Source of the DNA: Alphaproteobacteria bacterium AO1-B
GTDB lineage: Bacteria > Pseudomonadota > Alphaproteobacteria > Rhizobiales > Stappiaceae
Direction of reading: 5' to 3'
DNA length: 64,000 nucleotides
Assembly: GCA_001890945.1 (NCBI GenBank)
Contig: MLAX01000003.1
Coordinates: 665,221 to 729,220, forward strand
Shown: positions 27,696 through 37,211 of the stretch, piece after piece
Position numbering within the stretch: the first letter of the stretch is position 1
How the letters are laid out: every line of letters begins with the position of its first letter
Translations under genes and position numbers: made by a program
The notes under the pieces: generated by a model
Told to the model about the DNA's origin: nothing
Database searches by the model: none
What the model saw: only the letters and a program-made list of their open reading frames with translations

Positions 27696-27869
27696 TTGAC
27701 TTGCCTTTCGTCTCACTCCGGAGCGCTGTTTCGTCTCAAGACAGTAACTGTTTCAAAACGGGACGCTCCGTTATCCGTCCTTTTGTTTGCGTCCTACTAA
27801 GCAGGGGGTGTGCCAAGTCGCTGAAAGTATGAAAAAATCGTCGTGCAACGCTTTGTTAAGGTTAATTCT

Positions 27870-28096
27870 TCGTAAAGCTTGCCAGCGCAGTGTGCGGCTG
27901 GCAAATTCACATCGTCTTCAGGGTATTGGTTTGTAAAACCTATGCACGTGTGAGCGCCAAAAAAAATAAAGGGGCGTAAAAGAACCCGAAACTGAAAAGG
28001 CGATCGCAGCAAGACACCTCAATTTGGCGCGTGGGGACGCGACCTTTTGTGGGGGGCTCAACAAACGCCGGTTATCGTTTCGATAGCCGGCGTTTT
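27870..28096 (+). ncRNA. Candidate small RNA or leader with terminator
   Basis: A terminator-like hairpin with no upstream plus-strand gene ends this stretch. Before it are the 8-bp hairpin TTGCCAGC/GCTGGCAA and weaker stems. The 5' end is a guess. It could instead be an attenuator for the rhomboid gene, which starts 147 bases later. Confidence 0.3.
28064..28096 (+). terminator. Strong terminator-like hairpin
   Basis: Arms AACGCCGGTTATCG and CGATAGCCGGCGTT (14 bp with one G-U pair) around TTT, followed by TTGTT. No gene precedes it on the plus strand. Confidence 0.75.
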
Positions 28097-28242
28097 GTTA
28101 TGTGCCGACAAGGGCAGGGGAAGAAACAAACCAACGCATTGACGTTCACCATGTTTCTGCAAGCGTATGCGATTGTTGACCAGCGCCCTTGTTTTGTCCC
28201 GTTGCCGGGCTACAACTTCGGGACATTGAGATGCGAGGTTCC

Positions 28243-29025
28243 ATGAACGTTTATCAGTTTGATGAGGAGCGTAAGCGCCGCGATGAAGAGACCAAGCAGC
28301 GCGAGCGTGAGCAACGCCCATCCGAGCCTCCAGCGCTCAATCTGCCGGCTGCGATTATCTGGCTGAGCGTTGCCCTGATCGCCATTCATGTTGTGCGGAC
28401 CTTTGTCATCCCGACTGGCTGGAACAACATGATGCTGTACTTCCTGGCATTCTGGCCGGTGAAATACACAGCGCTGAGCAGTCTGCAGGCGATAGACTTT
28501 GCGTCCAGCATCTGGGCATTTGTCAGTTATAGTTTCCTGCATGGTGGTGCCATGCACCTGACGTTCAATCTGCTCTGGATGGCGATCTTCGGCAGCGCCG
28601 TCGTGCGCAGGTTTGGACTTGGGCGGTTCTTGGCATTTTCTGCTTTGTGCTCTGTTGGCGGTGCGTTTGCACATCTTGCGACCCACTGGGGCGAGTCCGC
28701 GCCCATGATCGGCGCGTCAGCTGCCATATCAGGCCATATGGCGGCGGCTATCCGGTTTGTCTTTGAGATGGGCGGACCACTCGGCGTTTTCCGTCGGTCC
28801 GATCGAGGCGCGTATTTTGTACCCGCGCAGCCGCTCAGCGAGTGCTTCCGGAACCAGCAGGTTCTGGTCTTTGTTGGCGTTTGGTTTGGATTGAACATGT
28901 TCTTCGGACTGACAAGCGGTGGGCAGGCGGGGTCCATTGCTTGGCAAGCTCATATTGGCGGTTTTGTCGCCGGTTTGGCTCTGTTCCCGCTCTTTGATCC
29001 AGTGCCCCAGCGGCGGGGTTGGTAA
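28243..29025 (+). CDS. Rhomboid family intramembrane serine protease
   Basis: 260 residues with about six hydrophobic helices. The active-site motif GASAAISGHMAA (nucleophile Ser) and a distal helix with AHIGGFVAGLALF (catalytic His) match rhomboids, as does the L1 loop pattern WRF-like SYSFLHGGAMHLTFNLLWM. The N-terminus is strongly charged (EERKRRDEETKQREREQR) and cytosolic. The ATG at 28243 is chosen; one at 28231 is in frame. Confidence 0.93.
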   Translation: MNVYQFDEERKRRDEETKQREREQRPSEPPALNLPAAIIWLSVALIAIHVVRTFVIPTGWNNMMLYFLAFWPVKYTALSSLQAIDFASSIWAFVSYSFLHGGAMHLTFNLLWMAIFGSAVVRRFGLGRFLAFSALCSVGGAFAHLATHWGESAPMIGASAAISGHMAAAIRFVFEMGGPLGVFRRSDRGAYFVPAQPLSECFRNQQVLVFVGVWFGLNMFFGLTSGGQAGSIAWQAHIGGFVAGLALFPLFDPVPQRRGW

Positions 29026-29128
29026 CGGGCAACGTCAAGGCTTTGCGTCGCCATATTTTTTTGCCATGATGCGGTGATCAGGGAGCCGGATGCAACCGGA
29101 CCTTGGATGCAAAGGGAGGTTTGCTTAC

Positions 29129-29560
29129 ATGACCGTTGCCGCAATCATGAAGACGAAAGGCCACGACACCATCACGGCGGATAAGTCCGCACCGGTGAGC
29201 GAGATCGCCGAAATACTGGCGAAGAACAAGATCGGCGCCGTAGTGCTTTGTGATGGAGACCGGCACATCGAGGGCATTGTCTCGGAGCGGGACGTGGTGC
29301 GCCTCGTCGGTCTGCAAGGCGCGTCCGCGTTGTCTCAGCCCGTTTCATCAATCATGACCAAGGATGTGATGACCTGCACTGAAATGGACGCAGCAAATGA
29401 GGTCATGGGGCGCATGAACCGGGGCCGGTTCCGTCACATGCCGGTGGTGGAAGACGGCAAGCTGATTGGGGTCATCTCCATCGGCGACGTCGTGAAACAC
29501 AAGATCGCCCAGGTCGAACACGAAGCTGAGCAAATGCGCAGCTACATCACGACCACCTGA
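29129..29560 (+). CDS. CBS-pair domain protein
   Basis: 143 residues with two CBS motifs (VSEIAEILAKNKIGAVVLCD, ANEVMGRMNRGRFRHMPVVED) and the linker VSSIMTKDVMTC. Such stand-alone CBS pairs bind adenosine nucleotides. The start follows GGGAGG. A terminator follows at 29595. Confidence 0.92.
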   Translation: MTVAAIMKTKGHDTITADKSAPVSEIAEILAKNKIGAVVLCDGDRHIEGIVSERDVVRLVGLQGASALSQPVSSIMTKDVMTCTEMDAANEVMGRMNRGRFRHMPVVEDGKLIGVISIGDVVKHKIAQVEHEAEQMRSYITTT

Positions 29561-29594
29561 AGCAGGTTTGGATCATTCATGCCGCACATTGTGA

Positions 29595-29621
29595 GGGCTG
29601 CCCACATCGGTCAGCCCTTTT
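29595..29621 (+). terminator. Rho-independent terminator after CBS gene
   Basis: Arms GGGCTG and CAGCCC with an 11-base loop, then TTTT, 35 bases after the CBS stop. Confidence 0.8.
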
Positions 29622-29667
29622 GCTTTGGCAGATGGCTCCGGTATGATCAGCTAGTTTGATTTCTTAG

Positions 29668-29934
29668 CTAGACTGTCGCGCCCTTATGCCTGATTGCGCA
29701 TCCGACACTGCTTGCAAGAACGCCAATCAGAACGGCGATAAACAAATCAATGAGGTTGATCTCAGAGACCTGAAATCCGGCGAACAAAAAAGTCTCAACA
29801 ACTCCGATTGCGGCTCCGAGGAAGCCCGCCAATACCCAATTTCGGGTCATCATCCCCGCAGCAAGTCCGAGGATGCCTGGTAGGCTCAGCACATTGCCGC
29901 CGATCGTCCCGAGCAAGTCCAGAATTCCAAGCAT
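29668..29934 (-). CDS. Small hydrophobic membrane protein
   Basis: 88 residues with two or three hydrophobic helices (LGTIGGNVLSLPGILGLAAG, WVLAGFLGAAIGVVETFLF, LIDLFIAVLIGVLASSVGCAI) and a good ribosome site GGAAGGTGAG. It is 73 bases downstream of napC on the same strand and could share its transcript. I do not recognise the family. Confidence 0.7.
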   Translation of the reverse strand: MLGILDLLGTIGGNVLSLPGILGLAAGMMTRNWVLAGFLGAAIGVVETFLFAGFQVSEINLIDLFIAVLIGVLASSVGCAIRHKGATV

Positions 29935-30007
29935 ATCTCACCTTCCTCATTCTGCCTTGAAGCCAACATCCGGTGGAGATCCAGGTCATAGTCAGGTCAA
30001 ACGGCTA

Positions 30008-30712
30008 TCAGTTTGACACCTTTTCCAAGTAGCTCCTTACCTCGGCGATCTCATTTGGCTGGTCTGGCGTCTTTTTGTTGGTTGCCTCGAGTTGTTCGAT
30101 CACCTGGCGATAGCGCTCCTGATAACCGGGCGGCAGATCATGTGCGATGCCTTGGTGGCAATCGATACAGGTCATGTTGTTGTCAATGGCCCGCTGATGC
30201 TCTGAAGCTGCGCGCGTTTCCTGAACCGTAAAGTCCATATACTTGAAATTATGGCAATTGCGGCACTCGCGACTGTCGGAGACTTTCATTTTGCGCCAGA
30301 CGACCGTCGCCATTGCAATTCGGTGTTCCTCATACTTTTCCGGTGTGCTGATGGTGCCGGCTATCTCGTGATAGACGTCCTTCACAGCCATGATTTTCGC
30401 TTTGATCTTGTGCTGCCATTCATGCGGCACATGACAATCAGAGCAGATTGCCCGAACCCCGGAGTGATTGTTGTAGTGAATAGTGTTTCGGTATTCTGCA
30501 AGGTTGGTCTCCATAGTATGGCACCCCGTGCAAAACTCCTCGGTGTTGGTCAATTCCAGGGTCCAGTGAAAGCCGCCCCAAAACAGGATGCCACCCAAAA
30601 AACCGGCAAGCAGAACAAAGCCGGCGCTCAGGACCTTTGTGGGGGTCCAAAACCAATCCCACATGCGCAACAAGAAATTCCGGGACTGTTTCGTCTTTTT
30701 GGAGTCGTTCAT
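30008..30712 (-). CDS. napC: NapC/NirT tetrahaem cytochrome c
   Basis: 234 residues: an N-terminal membrane anchor (about 18-40) and four CxxCH haem sites (CTGCH, CSDCH, CRNCH, CIDCH). It passes electrons from the quinol pool to NapAB in the periplasm. It is the last nap gene, 29 bases after napB, with AGGAG before its ATG. Confidence 0.96.
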   Translation of the reverse strand: MNDSKKTKQSRNFLLRMWDWFWTPTKVLSAGFVLLAGFLGGILFWGGFHWTLELTNTEEFCTGCHTMETNLAEYRNTIHYNNHSGVRAICSDCHVPHEWQHKIKAKIMAVKDVYHEIAGTISTPEKYEEHRIAMATVVWRKMKVSDSRECRNCHNFKYMDFTVQETRAASEHQRAIDNNMTCIDCHQGIAHDLPPGYQERYRQVIEQLEATNKKTPDQPNEIAEVRSYLEKVSN

Positions 30713-30741
30713 CTATGAACTCCTGACTGAAAAGTAGTTGC

Positions 30742-31194
30742 TTATCGAACGGAGACTGGAGCGGATGGCTGGAAGGTGTTTTTGACCAGTGGCGGAACGT
30801 CCGCTTGAGGTACGTGACACTGATTGCAAAAGTATCGTGTGCCGGCCAGCTGATCGAGTTCGTTTCCGTCCCGGTCGAGGTAGTGCGTCATGGACAAGGT
30901 CGGCGCGCCGCGCTCACCGGCTTTCGTCCAGTCATGACAGGACAGGCATTGATTGGTGCGTGTGTCGATCTGGTACTGTGCAATAGAGTGCGGGATCAAC
31001 GGCGGTTGCTGCCGGTAATTCCGTTGCATCCGGCCTTCCTTGCCTTCCCATTTGAAGTCTGGTCCAAGCCGGTTGGGCGCATCGATTGGGGTGGAGCGCA
31101 TGGCTTGAACTTGTTGCTGCTGTGCGACCGCGAAGCCGACGAGACCTGTCGCAAAAAGCAGCGCTGCAAGACTTGCGAGAAATTGTTTCTTCAT
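30742..31194 (-). CDS. napB: Periplasmic nitrate reductase dihaem subunit
   Basis: 150 residues with a signal peptide (cleavage near VGFAVAQQQ) and two CxxCH motifs (CLSCHDW and CNQCHVP) with HSIAQYQID. It carries electrons from NapC to NapA. The ribosome site AAGGAGA is strong. The gene lies 56 bases downstream of napA. Confidence 0.96.
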   Translation of the reverse strand: MKKQFLASLAALLFATGLVGFAVAQQQQVQAMRSTPIDAPNRLGPDFKWEGKEGRMQRNYRQQPPLIPHSIAQYQIDTRTNQCLSCHDWTKAGERGAPTLSMTHYLDRDGNELDQLAGTRYFCNQCHVPQADVPPLVKNTFQPSAPVSVR

Positions 31195-31250
31195 TGAAAT
31201 CTCTCCTTACGGTCATTCGTACCGCGCAAACTCGAATACGCTTCACTGGT

Positions 31251-33743
31251 TCAGGCGCGTTCGACCTTGCAGGCGCATTTCTTGAAGTCTGTTTCCTTGG
31301 ACAGGGGGCAGGTGGCGTCCAGCGTGAGCTTGTTGGTCAACTGGCCTTCGTCAAACCACGGCATGAAGACAAGGCCTTCAGGCACCTTGTTCCGGCCGCG
31401 GGTTGCAAGTTTGCTGCGAACCTCGCCGCGGCGTGTGGAGATAACGATCTCCTGACCGTTGCGAAGCCCTCGTTTTTCCGCGTCATTCGGGTGCATGAAG
31501 ACAACAGCAAGCGGGAAAGCGCGGTGCAGCTCAGGCACCCGCTGGGTCATGGAACCCGAATGCCAGTGTTCCAGGACACGGCCTGTGCAAAGCCAGAGAT
31601 TGTACTCATCGTCCGGGACTTCAGGCGGTGCTTCATAGGGAGCAAAGATGATCTTGGCCTTGCCGTCCTTATGGCCATAAAACCGGACCCCTTCGCCCTC
31701 CGGAACATAAGGGTCATGGCCTTCACGGAACCGATAAAGCGTTTCCTTCCCGTCGACCACGGGCCATCGTAGACCCCTTACCTCATGATATGTTTCGAAC
31801 GGAGCGAGGTCATGGCCGTGATCGCGGCCAAAACCGGCATACTCTTCAAACAGACCCTTTTGGACATAGAAACCAAAATGTGCGGCATCGTCGTTTGGGT
31901 GGCCTTCTTGAGTTTCGCTTAGAGGGAATTTGTCGACTGTTCCGTTTGCATAAAGCACGTCATACATCGTCTTCCCGCGGTGTTCGGGCATTTTCGCAAG
32001 CAGTTCTTCGCCCCAGACCTCCTCGACCGTGAAGCGCTTGGAAAACTCCATCAATTGCCAGAGATCGGACTTGGCTTCGCCCGGTGCATGAACTTGTTGG
32101 CGCCAGAACTGCGTGCGCCGTTCCGCGTTGCCATAGGCCCCTTCCTTTTCAACCCACATGGCCGTCGGCAATATCAGGTCTGCCGCAATGGCGGTTACGG
32201 TGGGGTAGGGGTCCGAAACGGTGACAAAGTTTTCCGGGTTTCTGTACCCGGGAAAGCTTTCTTCATTCAGGTTTGGCGCCGCCTGCATGTTGTTGTTGCA
32301 CTGGACCCAATAGGCATTGAGTTTCCCGTCCTTGAGCATTCTGTTTTGCAGAACTGCATGGAAACCCGGTTTGGGCGGTATTGTGCCTTCAGGAATGTTC
32401 CAAGCGGTCTCGCAGATTTCCCGGTGCTTGTCGTTGTTGACCACCATGTCGGCAGGCAGGCGGTGCGAAAACGTTCCCACTTCCCGTGCCGTGCCACAGG
32501 CCGAAGGTTGACCCGTTAGCGAGAACGGTGAGTTTCCTGGCTCGGAGATTTTGCCCGTTAGGAGGTGGACGTTGTAACACAGGGAATTAACCCATGATCC
32601 GCGGGTGTGCTGGTTGAATCCCATCGTCCAGAGCGACATGACCTTGCGGTTCGGGTCGGCGTATTGATGCGCGAGTTTTTCGAGCTTCTCGGCAGGCACA
32701 CCGGACAACTCTGAAACCATGTCGACCGTGTACTCGGCGACGGCTGACGCGTATTCGTCCAAATCAATGGTGGTCAGTTTGCCGGAGTCTGGATGAGCTG
32801 CTTCCTGTTGCAGCGGGTTTTCGGGCCGCAGACCATAGCCAATATCCGTTTCGGTCTTGGTTATGTTCACGTGCTTGGCCATGAAGTCTTCGTTCACAGA
32901 ACCAGACTGAATGATGTGATTGGCGATGTAATTAAGGATCGCCAAATCCGTCTGCGGCTTGAAAACCATGCCATTGTCTGCAAGATCAAATGACCGGTGT
33001 TCGTAGGTTGATAAGACATGGACCTGCGCACCGGGTTTCGTCAGCCGTGTGTCTGTAAGTCTTGACCAGAGGATCGGGTGCATCTCGGCCATATTCGAGC
33101 CCCAGAGCACAAACGTATCTGCCGCTTCGAAATCATCGTAGCAGCCCATAGGCTCATCGATCCCAAACGTGCGCATGAAACCTACGACCGCTGACGCCAT
33201 GCAGTGGCGGGCGTTGGGATCAATGTTGTTGGACCGGAACCCGGCTTTCATCAGTTTGGCAGCAGCATAACCCTCCCAGATCGTCCACTGTCCAGAACCG
33301 AACATGCCAACACTGGTCGGCCCCTTGGCCTTGAGGGCTTCCTTCCACTTCTGTGCCATGACATCGAAGGCTTCATCCCAGCTGACTGGTTCAAACTCGC
33401 CATTTTTGTCGTACACACCATTCGTTTTGCGAAGTAGAGGATGTTTCAACCGGTCTGCGCCGTACATGATTTTGGACAGGAAATACCCTTTTACGCAGTT
33501 TAGGCCGCGATTGACCGAAGCTTCGGGGTCGCCCTGAGTTGCAACAACCCGGCCTTCCTTGGTCCCAACGAGGACAGAACACCCGGTGCCGCAAAACCGG
33601 CAGGCGGCCTTGTCCCATTTAATGTCTGGCGCTTGGATTTGGGCTTGGGCAATACCTGTTCCAAGTGGAATTCCAGCAGCAGACGCAGTTGCTGCAGCAG
33701 CGGTGGCCTTCAAAAACGTCCGGCGGGATTCAGAAATGGTCAT
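31251..33743 (-). CDS. napA: Periplasmic nitrate reductase catalytic subunit
   Basis: 830 residues with a Tat signal ([13 protein letters not shown]), an N-terminal 4Fe-4S site (CRFCGTGC and NCVKGY) and the Mo-bis-MGD binding core. The Mo ligand Cys lies in ARHCMASAV. It reduces nitrate to nitrite. The ATG at 33743 overlaps the end of napD by 14 bases; GGAG precedes it. The extension to 33809 is not conserved. Confidence 0.97.
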   Translation of the reverse strand: MTISESRRTFLKATAAAATASAAGIPLGTGIAQAQIQAPDIKWDKAACRFCGTGCSVLVGTKEGRVVATQGDPEASVNRGLNCVKGYFLSKIMYGADRLKHPLLRKTNGVYDKNGEFEPVSWDEAFDVMAQKWKEALKAKGPTSVGMFGSGQWTIWEGYAAAKLMKAGFRSNNIDPNARHCMASAVVGFMRTFGIDEPMGCYDDFEAADTFVLWGSNMAEMHPILWSRLTDTRLTKPGAQVHVLSTYEHRSFDLADNGMVFKPQTDLAILNYIANHIIQSGSVNEDFMAKHVNITKTETDIGYGLRPENPLQQEAAHPDSGKLTTIDLDEYASAVAEYTVDMVSELSGVPAEKLEKLAHQYADPNRKVMSLWTMGFNQHTRGSWVNSLCYNVHLLTGKISEPGNSPFSLTGQPSACGTAREVGTFSHRLPADMVVNNDKHREICETAWNIPEGTIPPKPGFHAVLQNRMLKDGKLNAYWVQCNNNMQAAPNLNEESFPGYRNPENFVTVSDPYPTVTAIAADLILPTAMWVEKEGAYGNAERRTQFWRQQVHAPGEAKSDLWQLMEFSKRFTVEEVWGEELLAKMPEHRGKTMYDVLYANGTVDKFPLSETQEGHPNDDAAHFGFYVQKGLFEEYAGFGRDHGHDLAPFETYHEVRGLRWPVVDGKETLYRFREGHDPYVPEGEGVRFYGHKDGKAKIIFAPYEAPPEVPDDEYNLWLCTGRVLEHWHSGSMTQRVPELHRAFPLAVVFMHPNDAEKRGLRNGQEIVISTRRGEVRSKLATRGRNKVPEGLVFMPWFDEGQLTNKLTLDATCPLSKETDFKKCACKVERA

Positions 33744-34032
33744 TTGTCTGGTCTCCGGCTTGGCTTGATGAGGTGGGCAGAGAAGCGGCGCCCAAAGCTT
33801 CGGATTCATCGAAATGGTGGTAGGTCAGAGACAGGGAGATAACGCCCGGGATCTGATGCATATCCATGATCAGTTCCGATGCCATGCGGCTTGCCGTGTC
33901 TTCGACGACGACAACAAGGCGGCCTCCGTCGCCAATTGCATGAACCTCGGCGCCGTCCATGGCATCTATGACAGCGCCAACTCTTTCGGTTGCATCCGGT
34001 GTAGTATGTACGAGGCAGCCGCATATGTTCAT
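33730..34032 (-). CDS. napD: NapA signal-peptide-binding chaperone NapD
   Basis: 100 residues with the NapD fold ([31 protein letters not shown]). It binds the Tat signal of NapA until the cofactor is loaded. Its start overlaps the napF stop by ATGA, and its end overlaps napA, indicating tight translational coupling. Confidence 0.93.
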   Translation of the reverse strand: MNICGCLVHTTPDATERVGAVIDAMDGAEVHAIGDGGRLVVVVEDTASRMASELIMDMHQIPGVISLSLTYHHFDESEALGAASLPTSSSQAGDQTNDHF

Positions 34033-34541
34033 ATGATGGCCTCACTCATCTCTGGTTGTGATTGCCTGAACGTGACGGCATTTGCCGGGCACACATGGGC
34101 GCATGCGCCGCACCCGCTGCAACTGTCGAAATCGATTTGGGGTTCGGACCTGCCGCCCAACCCCAACTTGAAACGGATGGCGTTTTGATCGCACGCGTCT
34201 TCGCAACTTCTGCAGGTGATCCCGATTTGCGAAAAACAGGTCTGCGAAATGGCAGGCTTCCAGTTCCAATCAACGTCAAGAAGTGGATCCAAAGCCCCAG
34301 TGGGGCATGCGTTGGCGCACTCGCTGCAAAATGTGCAAAGTCCATGGGTGAAATCGATGACCGGCTGACGATCTTTCCCCATCACAATGATTTTTTCGGG
34401 ACAAGCAGTTTCGCATTTGGTGCAGCCATCACAGAGGGTTGGAAAAGCATCAACCGCTCGAGGAGGACGCATAAGCGTAGGGTCGGGTGACCGAAGGGAG
34501 CCTTTGAGAAAGTTTCTGCGGGTCGGTTGAGCAGGGGTCAT
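34029..34541 (-). CDS. napF: NapF-type ferredoxin
   Basis: 170 residues with three ferredoxin-like cysteine clusters: CDGCTKCETACP, CTFCSECANACP with CRSCEDACDQ, and CSGCGACAHVCP. NapF assists maturation of cytosolic NapA. It is the first nap gene seen; no napE precedes it. Confidence 0.93.
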   Translation of the reverse strand: MTPAQPTRRNFLKGSLRSPDPTLMRPPRAVDAFPTLCDGCTKCETACPEKIIVMGKDRQPVIDFTHGLCTFCSECANACPTGALDPLLDVDWNWKPAISQTCFSQIGITCRSCEDACDQNAIRFKLGLGGRSEPQIDFDSCSGCGACAHVCPANAVTFRQSQPEMSEAII

Positions 34542-34843
34542 AATGCCCTCCAGCCCATGTAACAGGTTTGGGCCATGACAAAACGCACAGGTTTTACCTG
34601 CAGCTGAATGCTCAGATGCGCGTCACACTGGACCACCATGCGAGCCCTCCCAGGCATCTCTCCGGTCGCATTTGGTCAACTGCGGTGCTTATCTGCAACC
34701 GTCGGTTTGGACAAATCTTATGCTATGTCCGCATGGTGGCGTATAGGTGCGAATACTTATGCGTCGGAAGGGAGGGAGAGCATTCGGGCGACGGAAGTCA
34801 CCGCAAACACGCATAATCTGGTTATGCTCGAAACCAGCTGAAC
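34542..34843. other. nap promoter region
   Basis: 302 bases upstream of napF with no credible gene. A weak dyad CAGGT-TTT-ACCTG lies at 34588-34600, about 50 bases before napF. I see no TTGAT-N4-ATCAA (FNR/Anr) site. Confidence 0.4.
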
Positions 34844-35299
34844 TTAGGACTTTCCGTAGACTTCCTTGGGGTCGTAGACTTTCTCTTTTTCAACGTTTTC
34901 CAAGCGAACGGTGCCGTCTTGTGTGTTGGAAACCTTACGGAAAAAGCAGGACCGGTAACCGACGTGACATGTCGCGCCATTGCCTTCCACGGTGACTTTC
35001 ACGACCAGCGCGTCCTGGTCGCAATCGGTGAGGATTTCTTGCACCTTCTGGATCTGGCCAGACGTTTCGCCCTTTTTCCAGAACCCTTGACGGGACCGGC
35101 TCCAATACCAAGCTTCCCCGGTTTCGATGGTGCGTTTCAAGGCTTCTTCATTCATGTAGCCGACCATCAAGACTTCAGATGTTTTGAAGTCGGTCACGAC
35201 AGCTGCAATCAGGCCGTCCTGGTCGAATTTCGGCATCAGGCGATCGCCTTCTTCGACCGTCGCTTTGTCGGCGCGTTCGGAAATAATCAAATCAGACAT
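34844..35299 (-). CDS. hisI: Phosphoribosyl-AMP cyclohydrolase
   Basis: 151 residues with the HisI zinc and metal motifs: [24 protein letters not shown], plus [18 protein letters not shown]. It opens the ring of phosphoribosyl-AMP in histidine synthesis. It is 51 bases downstream of folE, on the same strand. The start at 35299 is preferred; an ATG at 35323 is possible. Confidence 0.95.
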   Translation of the reverse strand: MSDLIISERADKATVEEGDRLMPKFDQDGLIAAVVTDFKTSEVLMVGYMNEEALKRTIETGEAWYWSRSRQGFWKKGETSGQIQKVQEILTDCDQDALVVKVTVEGNGATCHVGYRSCFFRKVSNTQDGTVRLENVEKEKVYDPKEVYGKS

Positions 35300-35350
35300 G
35301 TAAACTCGATTTTGGCCATCCAAGGATCTGGATGGCCACTATAGACATGT

Positions 35351-36013
35351 TTATCCACGCACCAAGGTCATGAACTTGGCTTGTTCGGCCGGATCGTCTT
35401 CGAAGATGCCCGTGAACTGCGTGGTGATCGTGGAGACACCGGGTTTTTGAACACCGCGCATGGTCATGCATTGATGTTCAGCTTCCATCATAACAGCAAG
35501 GCCACGCGGAGCCAAAGCGTCATCGATGGTTGAGGCGATTTGCGACGTCAGATTTTCTTGGGTTTGCAAGCGTTTTGCGAAAATGTCGACAACACGCGCA
35601 AGCTTTGAAAGGCCGACAACGCCTTCTGCAGGATAATAAGCGATGTGTGCTTCACCGACGAACGGCAGCATGTGGTGTTCGCAATGCGAATGAAACGGAA
35701 TGCCGCGAACCAGCACGATGTCCTGATATCCGCCGACGTCTTCAAACGTGCGTTCAAGATGCTCGGCCGGATCTTCAAAATATCCGCCATACAACTGTGT
35801 GATTGCTTTCACGACACGCTTGGGCGTGTCCAGCAATCCTTCGCGGTCCGGGTCGTCACCGGTCCAGGCGAGGATGGTCCGCACAGCAGCCTCCGCCTCT
35901 TCACGGCTCGGGCGTTGAAGTTGATCCGGTGTTTTACGTTCGAATGTTTTTCCGACCGGCTTTAGGACAGCGTCCATAGGGATCCTCGCGATTTTACCCT
36001 TATCACTCGTCAT
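35351..36013 (-). CDS. folE: GTP cyclohydrolase I
   Basis: 220 residues with the zinc-site motifs [19 protein letters not shown] and [10 protein letters not shown], and [11 protein letters not shown]. It makes dihydroneopterin triphosphate for folate. The frame starts at ATG 36013; an in-frame ATG at 35977 has a better ribosome site (GCGAGGATCCCT). The leader holds a small hairpin at 36060-36081. Confidence 0.95.
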   Translation of the reverse strand: MTSDKGKIARIPMDAVLKPVGKTFERKTPDQLQRPSREEAEAAVRTILAWTGDDPDREGLLDTPKRVVKAITQLYGGYFEDPAEHLERTFEDVGGYQDIVLVRGIPFHSHCEHHMLPFVGEAHIAYYPAEGVVGLSKLARVVDIFAKRLQTQENLTSQIASTIDDALAPRGLAVMMEAEHQCMTMRGVQKPGVSTITTQFTGIFEDDPAEQAKFMTLVRG

Positions 36014-36264
36014 ACGGCATCCGCTCTGGCTCAGATCAAGACCTCTCGATCAAAAGGGCGCGGAGATGTAGCATACTCCGCACGAAAAGCGAACGCACAG
36101 TTTCTGAGCGGGTTAAGCCAGCGTCAAGCGCCGATCCGGCGCCTTTTCATCTGGCTGCGACCACTCTGCCCCTTGCGAAATTGCTGTGGCGTCTGATCTA
36201 TATATATGAAAGAAGCGTGCCGACAATGCGGCACCTGCTCACTAGCTGTCACGAAGAGGCGAGA

Positions 36265-36717
36265 ATGCTCGACGACATCTATAATGCGAAGATCCTGGAG
36301 TTCGCCGGCAACATTCCCCGCGTTGGCAGGCTTGAGCATCCGGATGGGACGTCCAAGGCGCATTCCAAGCTGTGCGGGTCGACGGTGGTTGTCGATTTGT
36401 GCGTCAAGGATGGCGTGGTGACGGATTTCGCGCATGATGTGAAAGCCTGCGCGCTCGGTCAGGCATCGTCCTCCATTCTTGCGCAGCATGTGGTCGGCGC
36501 GACTGAAGACGAGTTGCGGACCTTAAAGACAACCATGCATGCCATGTTGAAAGAAGGTGGGGAGCCGCCGGTTGGCCGGTTCGAGGATCTAAAGTTTTTG
36601 CTGCCCGTGCGTGAATATAAAGCCAGGCATGCATCAACGCTTCTAACGTTCGATGCGGTTGTGGGCGCGCTTGATCAAGCTGCGGCTGATACAAAGGCCG
36701 ACGGCGCCGCCGCGTAA
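36265..36717 (+). CDS. IscU/NifU-like iron-sulfur scaffold family protein
   Basis: 150 residues with the fold and two cysteine motifs of IscU-type scaffolds (KLCGSTVVVDL and ACALGQASSS). The third conserved Cys is absent: the usual region reads ARHASTLLTFDAV. The ATG at 36265 follows GAGGCGAGA. It is divergent from folE and followed by yidD. It may be a carrier or degenerate scaffold. Confidence 0.8.
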   Translation: MLDDIYNAKILEFAGNIPRVGRLEHPDGTSKAHSKLCGSTVVVDLCVKDGVVTDFAHDVKACALGQASSSILAQHVVGATEDELRTLKTTMHAMLKEGGEPPVGRFEDLKFLLPVREYKARHASTLLTFDAVVGALDQAAADTKADGAAA

Positions 36718-36764
36718 TATGTACGATCGCAGTGATCCGGCCTGATGTCAGGTTAGCCCCTTAG

Positions 36765-37115
36765 ATGTGTTCATCCTGTGATCATAAGCCGGATCAACCC
36801 CGAAAGCTTTCAATAGCCGGATGGGCCGCAATCGGACTGATCTGGATTTACCGCCACACCCTGTCGCTCTTCATGGGACGGACCTGCCGGTATGCGCCAA
36901 CCTGTTCCGACTATACGGATCAGGCCATCCGCAGGTTCGGCTTTTGGGCCGGCGGCTGGCTGGGATTGTCCCGGATCCTGCGCTGCAATCCTTGGGGCAC
37001 GTCAGGTTATGATCCGCTTCCCGACGCACTTCCTGACACTGCGCGCTGGTATATGCCCTGGCGGTATGGCCGCTGGACGGGCGACCATATCCCTAAAGAG
37101 CATCGAATGGATTGA
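36765..37115 (+). CDS. yidD: Membrane protein insertion efficiency factor YidD
   Basis: 116 residues with the YidD hallmark CRYAPTCSDYTDQAIRRFG and RCNPWG..GYDPLP. It has an N-terminal amphipathic or hydrophobic segment. YidD helps YidC insert proteins. It lies 47 bases after the IscU-like gene. Confidence 0.92.
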   Translation: MCSSCDHKPDQPRKLSIAGWAAIGLIWIYRHTLSLFMGRTCRYAPTCSDYTDQAIRRFGFWAGGWLGLSRILRCNPWGTSGYDPLPDALPDTARWYMPWRYGRWTGDHIPKEHRMD

Positions 37116-37211
37116 TTTCAAAAAAGGAATGACGCAGCGTTAAGAAAAGGTTGAACTTACCGTGCGTGAGTGCAACTCTTTTGGCCCGGCTTCTGGTGCA
37201 GGAGAGGGCAG

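Larger units (their letters stand above)
27696..28242. other. Structured divergent intergenic region
   Basis: 547 bases between a minus-strand PAS gene and a plus-strand rhomboid gene. It holds a perfect 8-bp hairpin (27879-27904) and a terminator-like hairpin (28064-28096). No convincing open frame is present. Confidence 0.5.

Noticed and set aside
25018..28044. Identical 14-mer GTGGGGACGCGACC at 25018 and 28031
   Set aside because: A match of this length is expected by chance several times in 64 kb.
27870..28096. 6S RNA
   Set aside because: No long closing stem with a central bubble can be drawn; the terminator stem stands alone.
28031..28246. 71-residue frame before the rhomboid gene
   Set aside because: It overlaps the terminator hairpin and has no ribosome site or family features.
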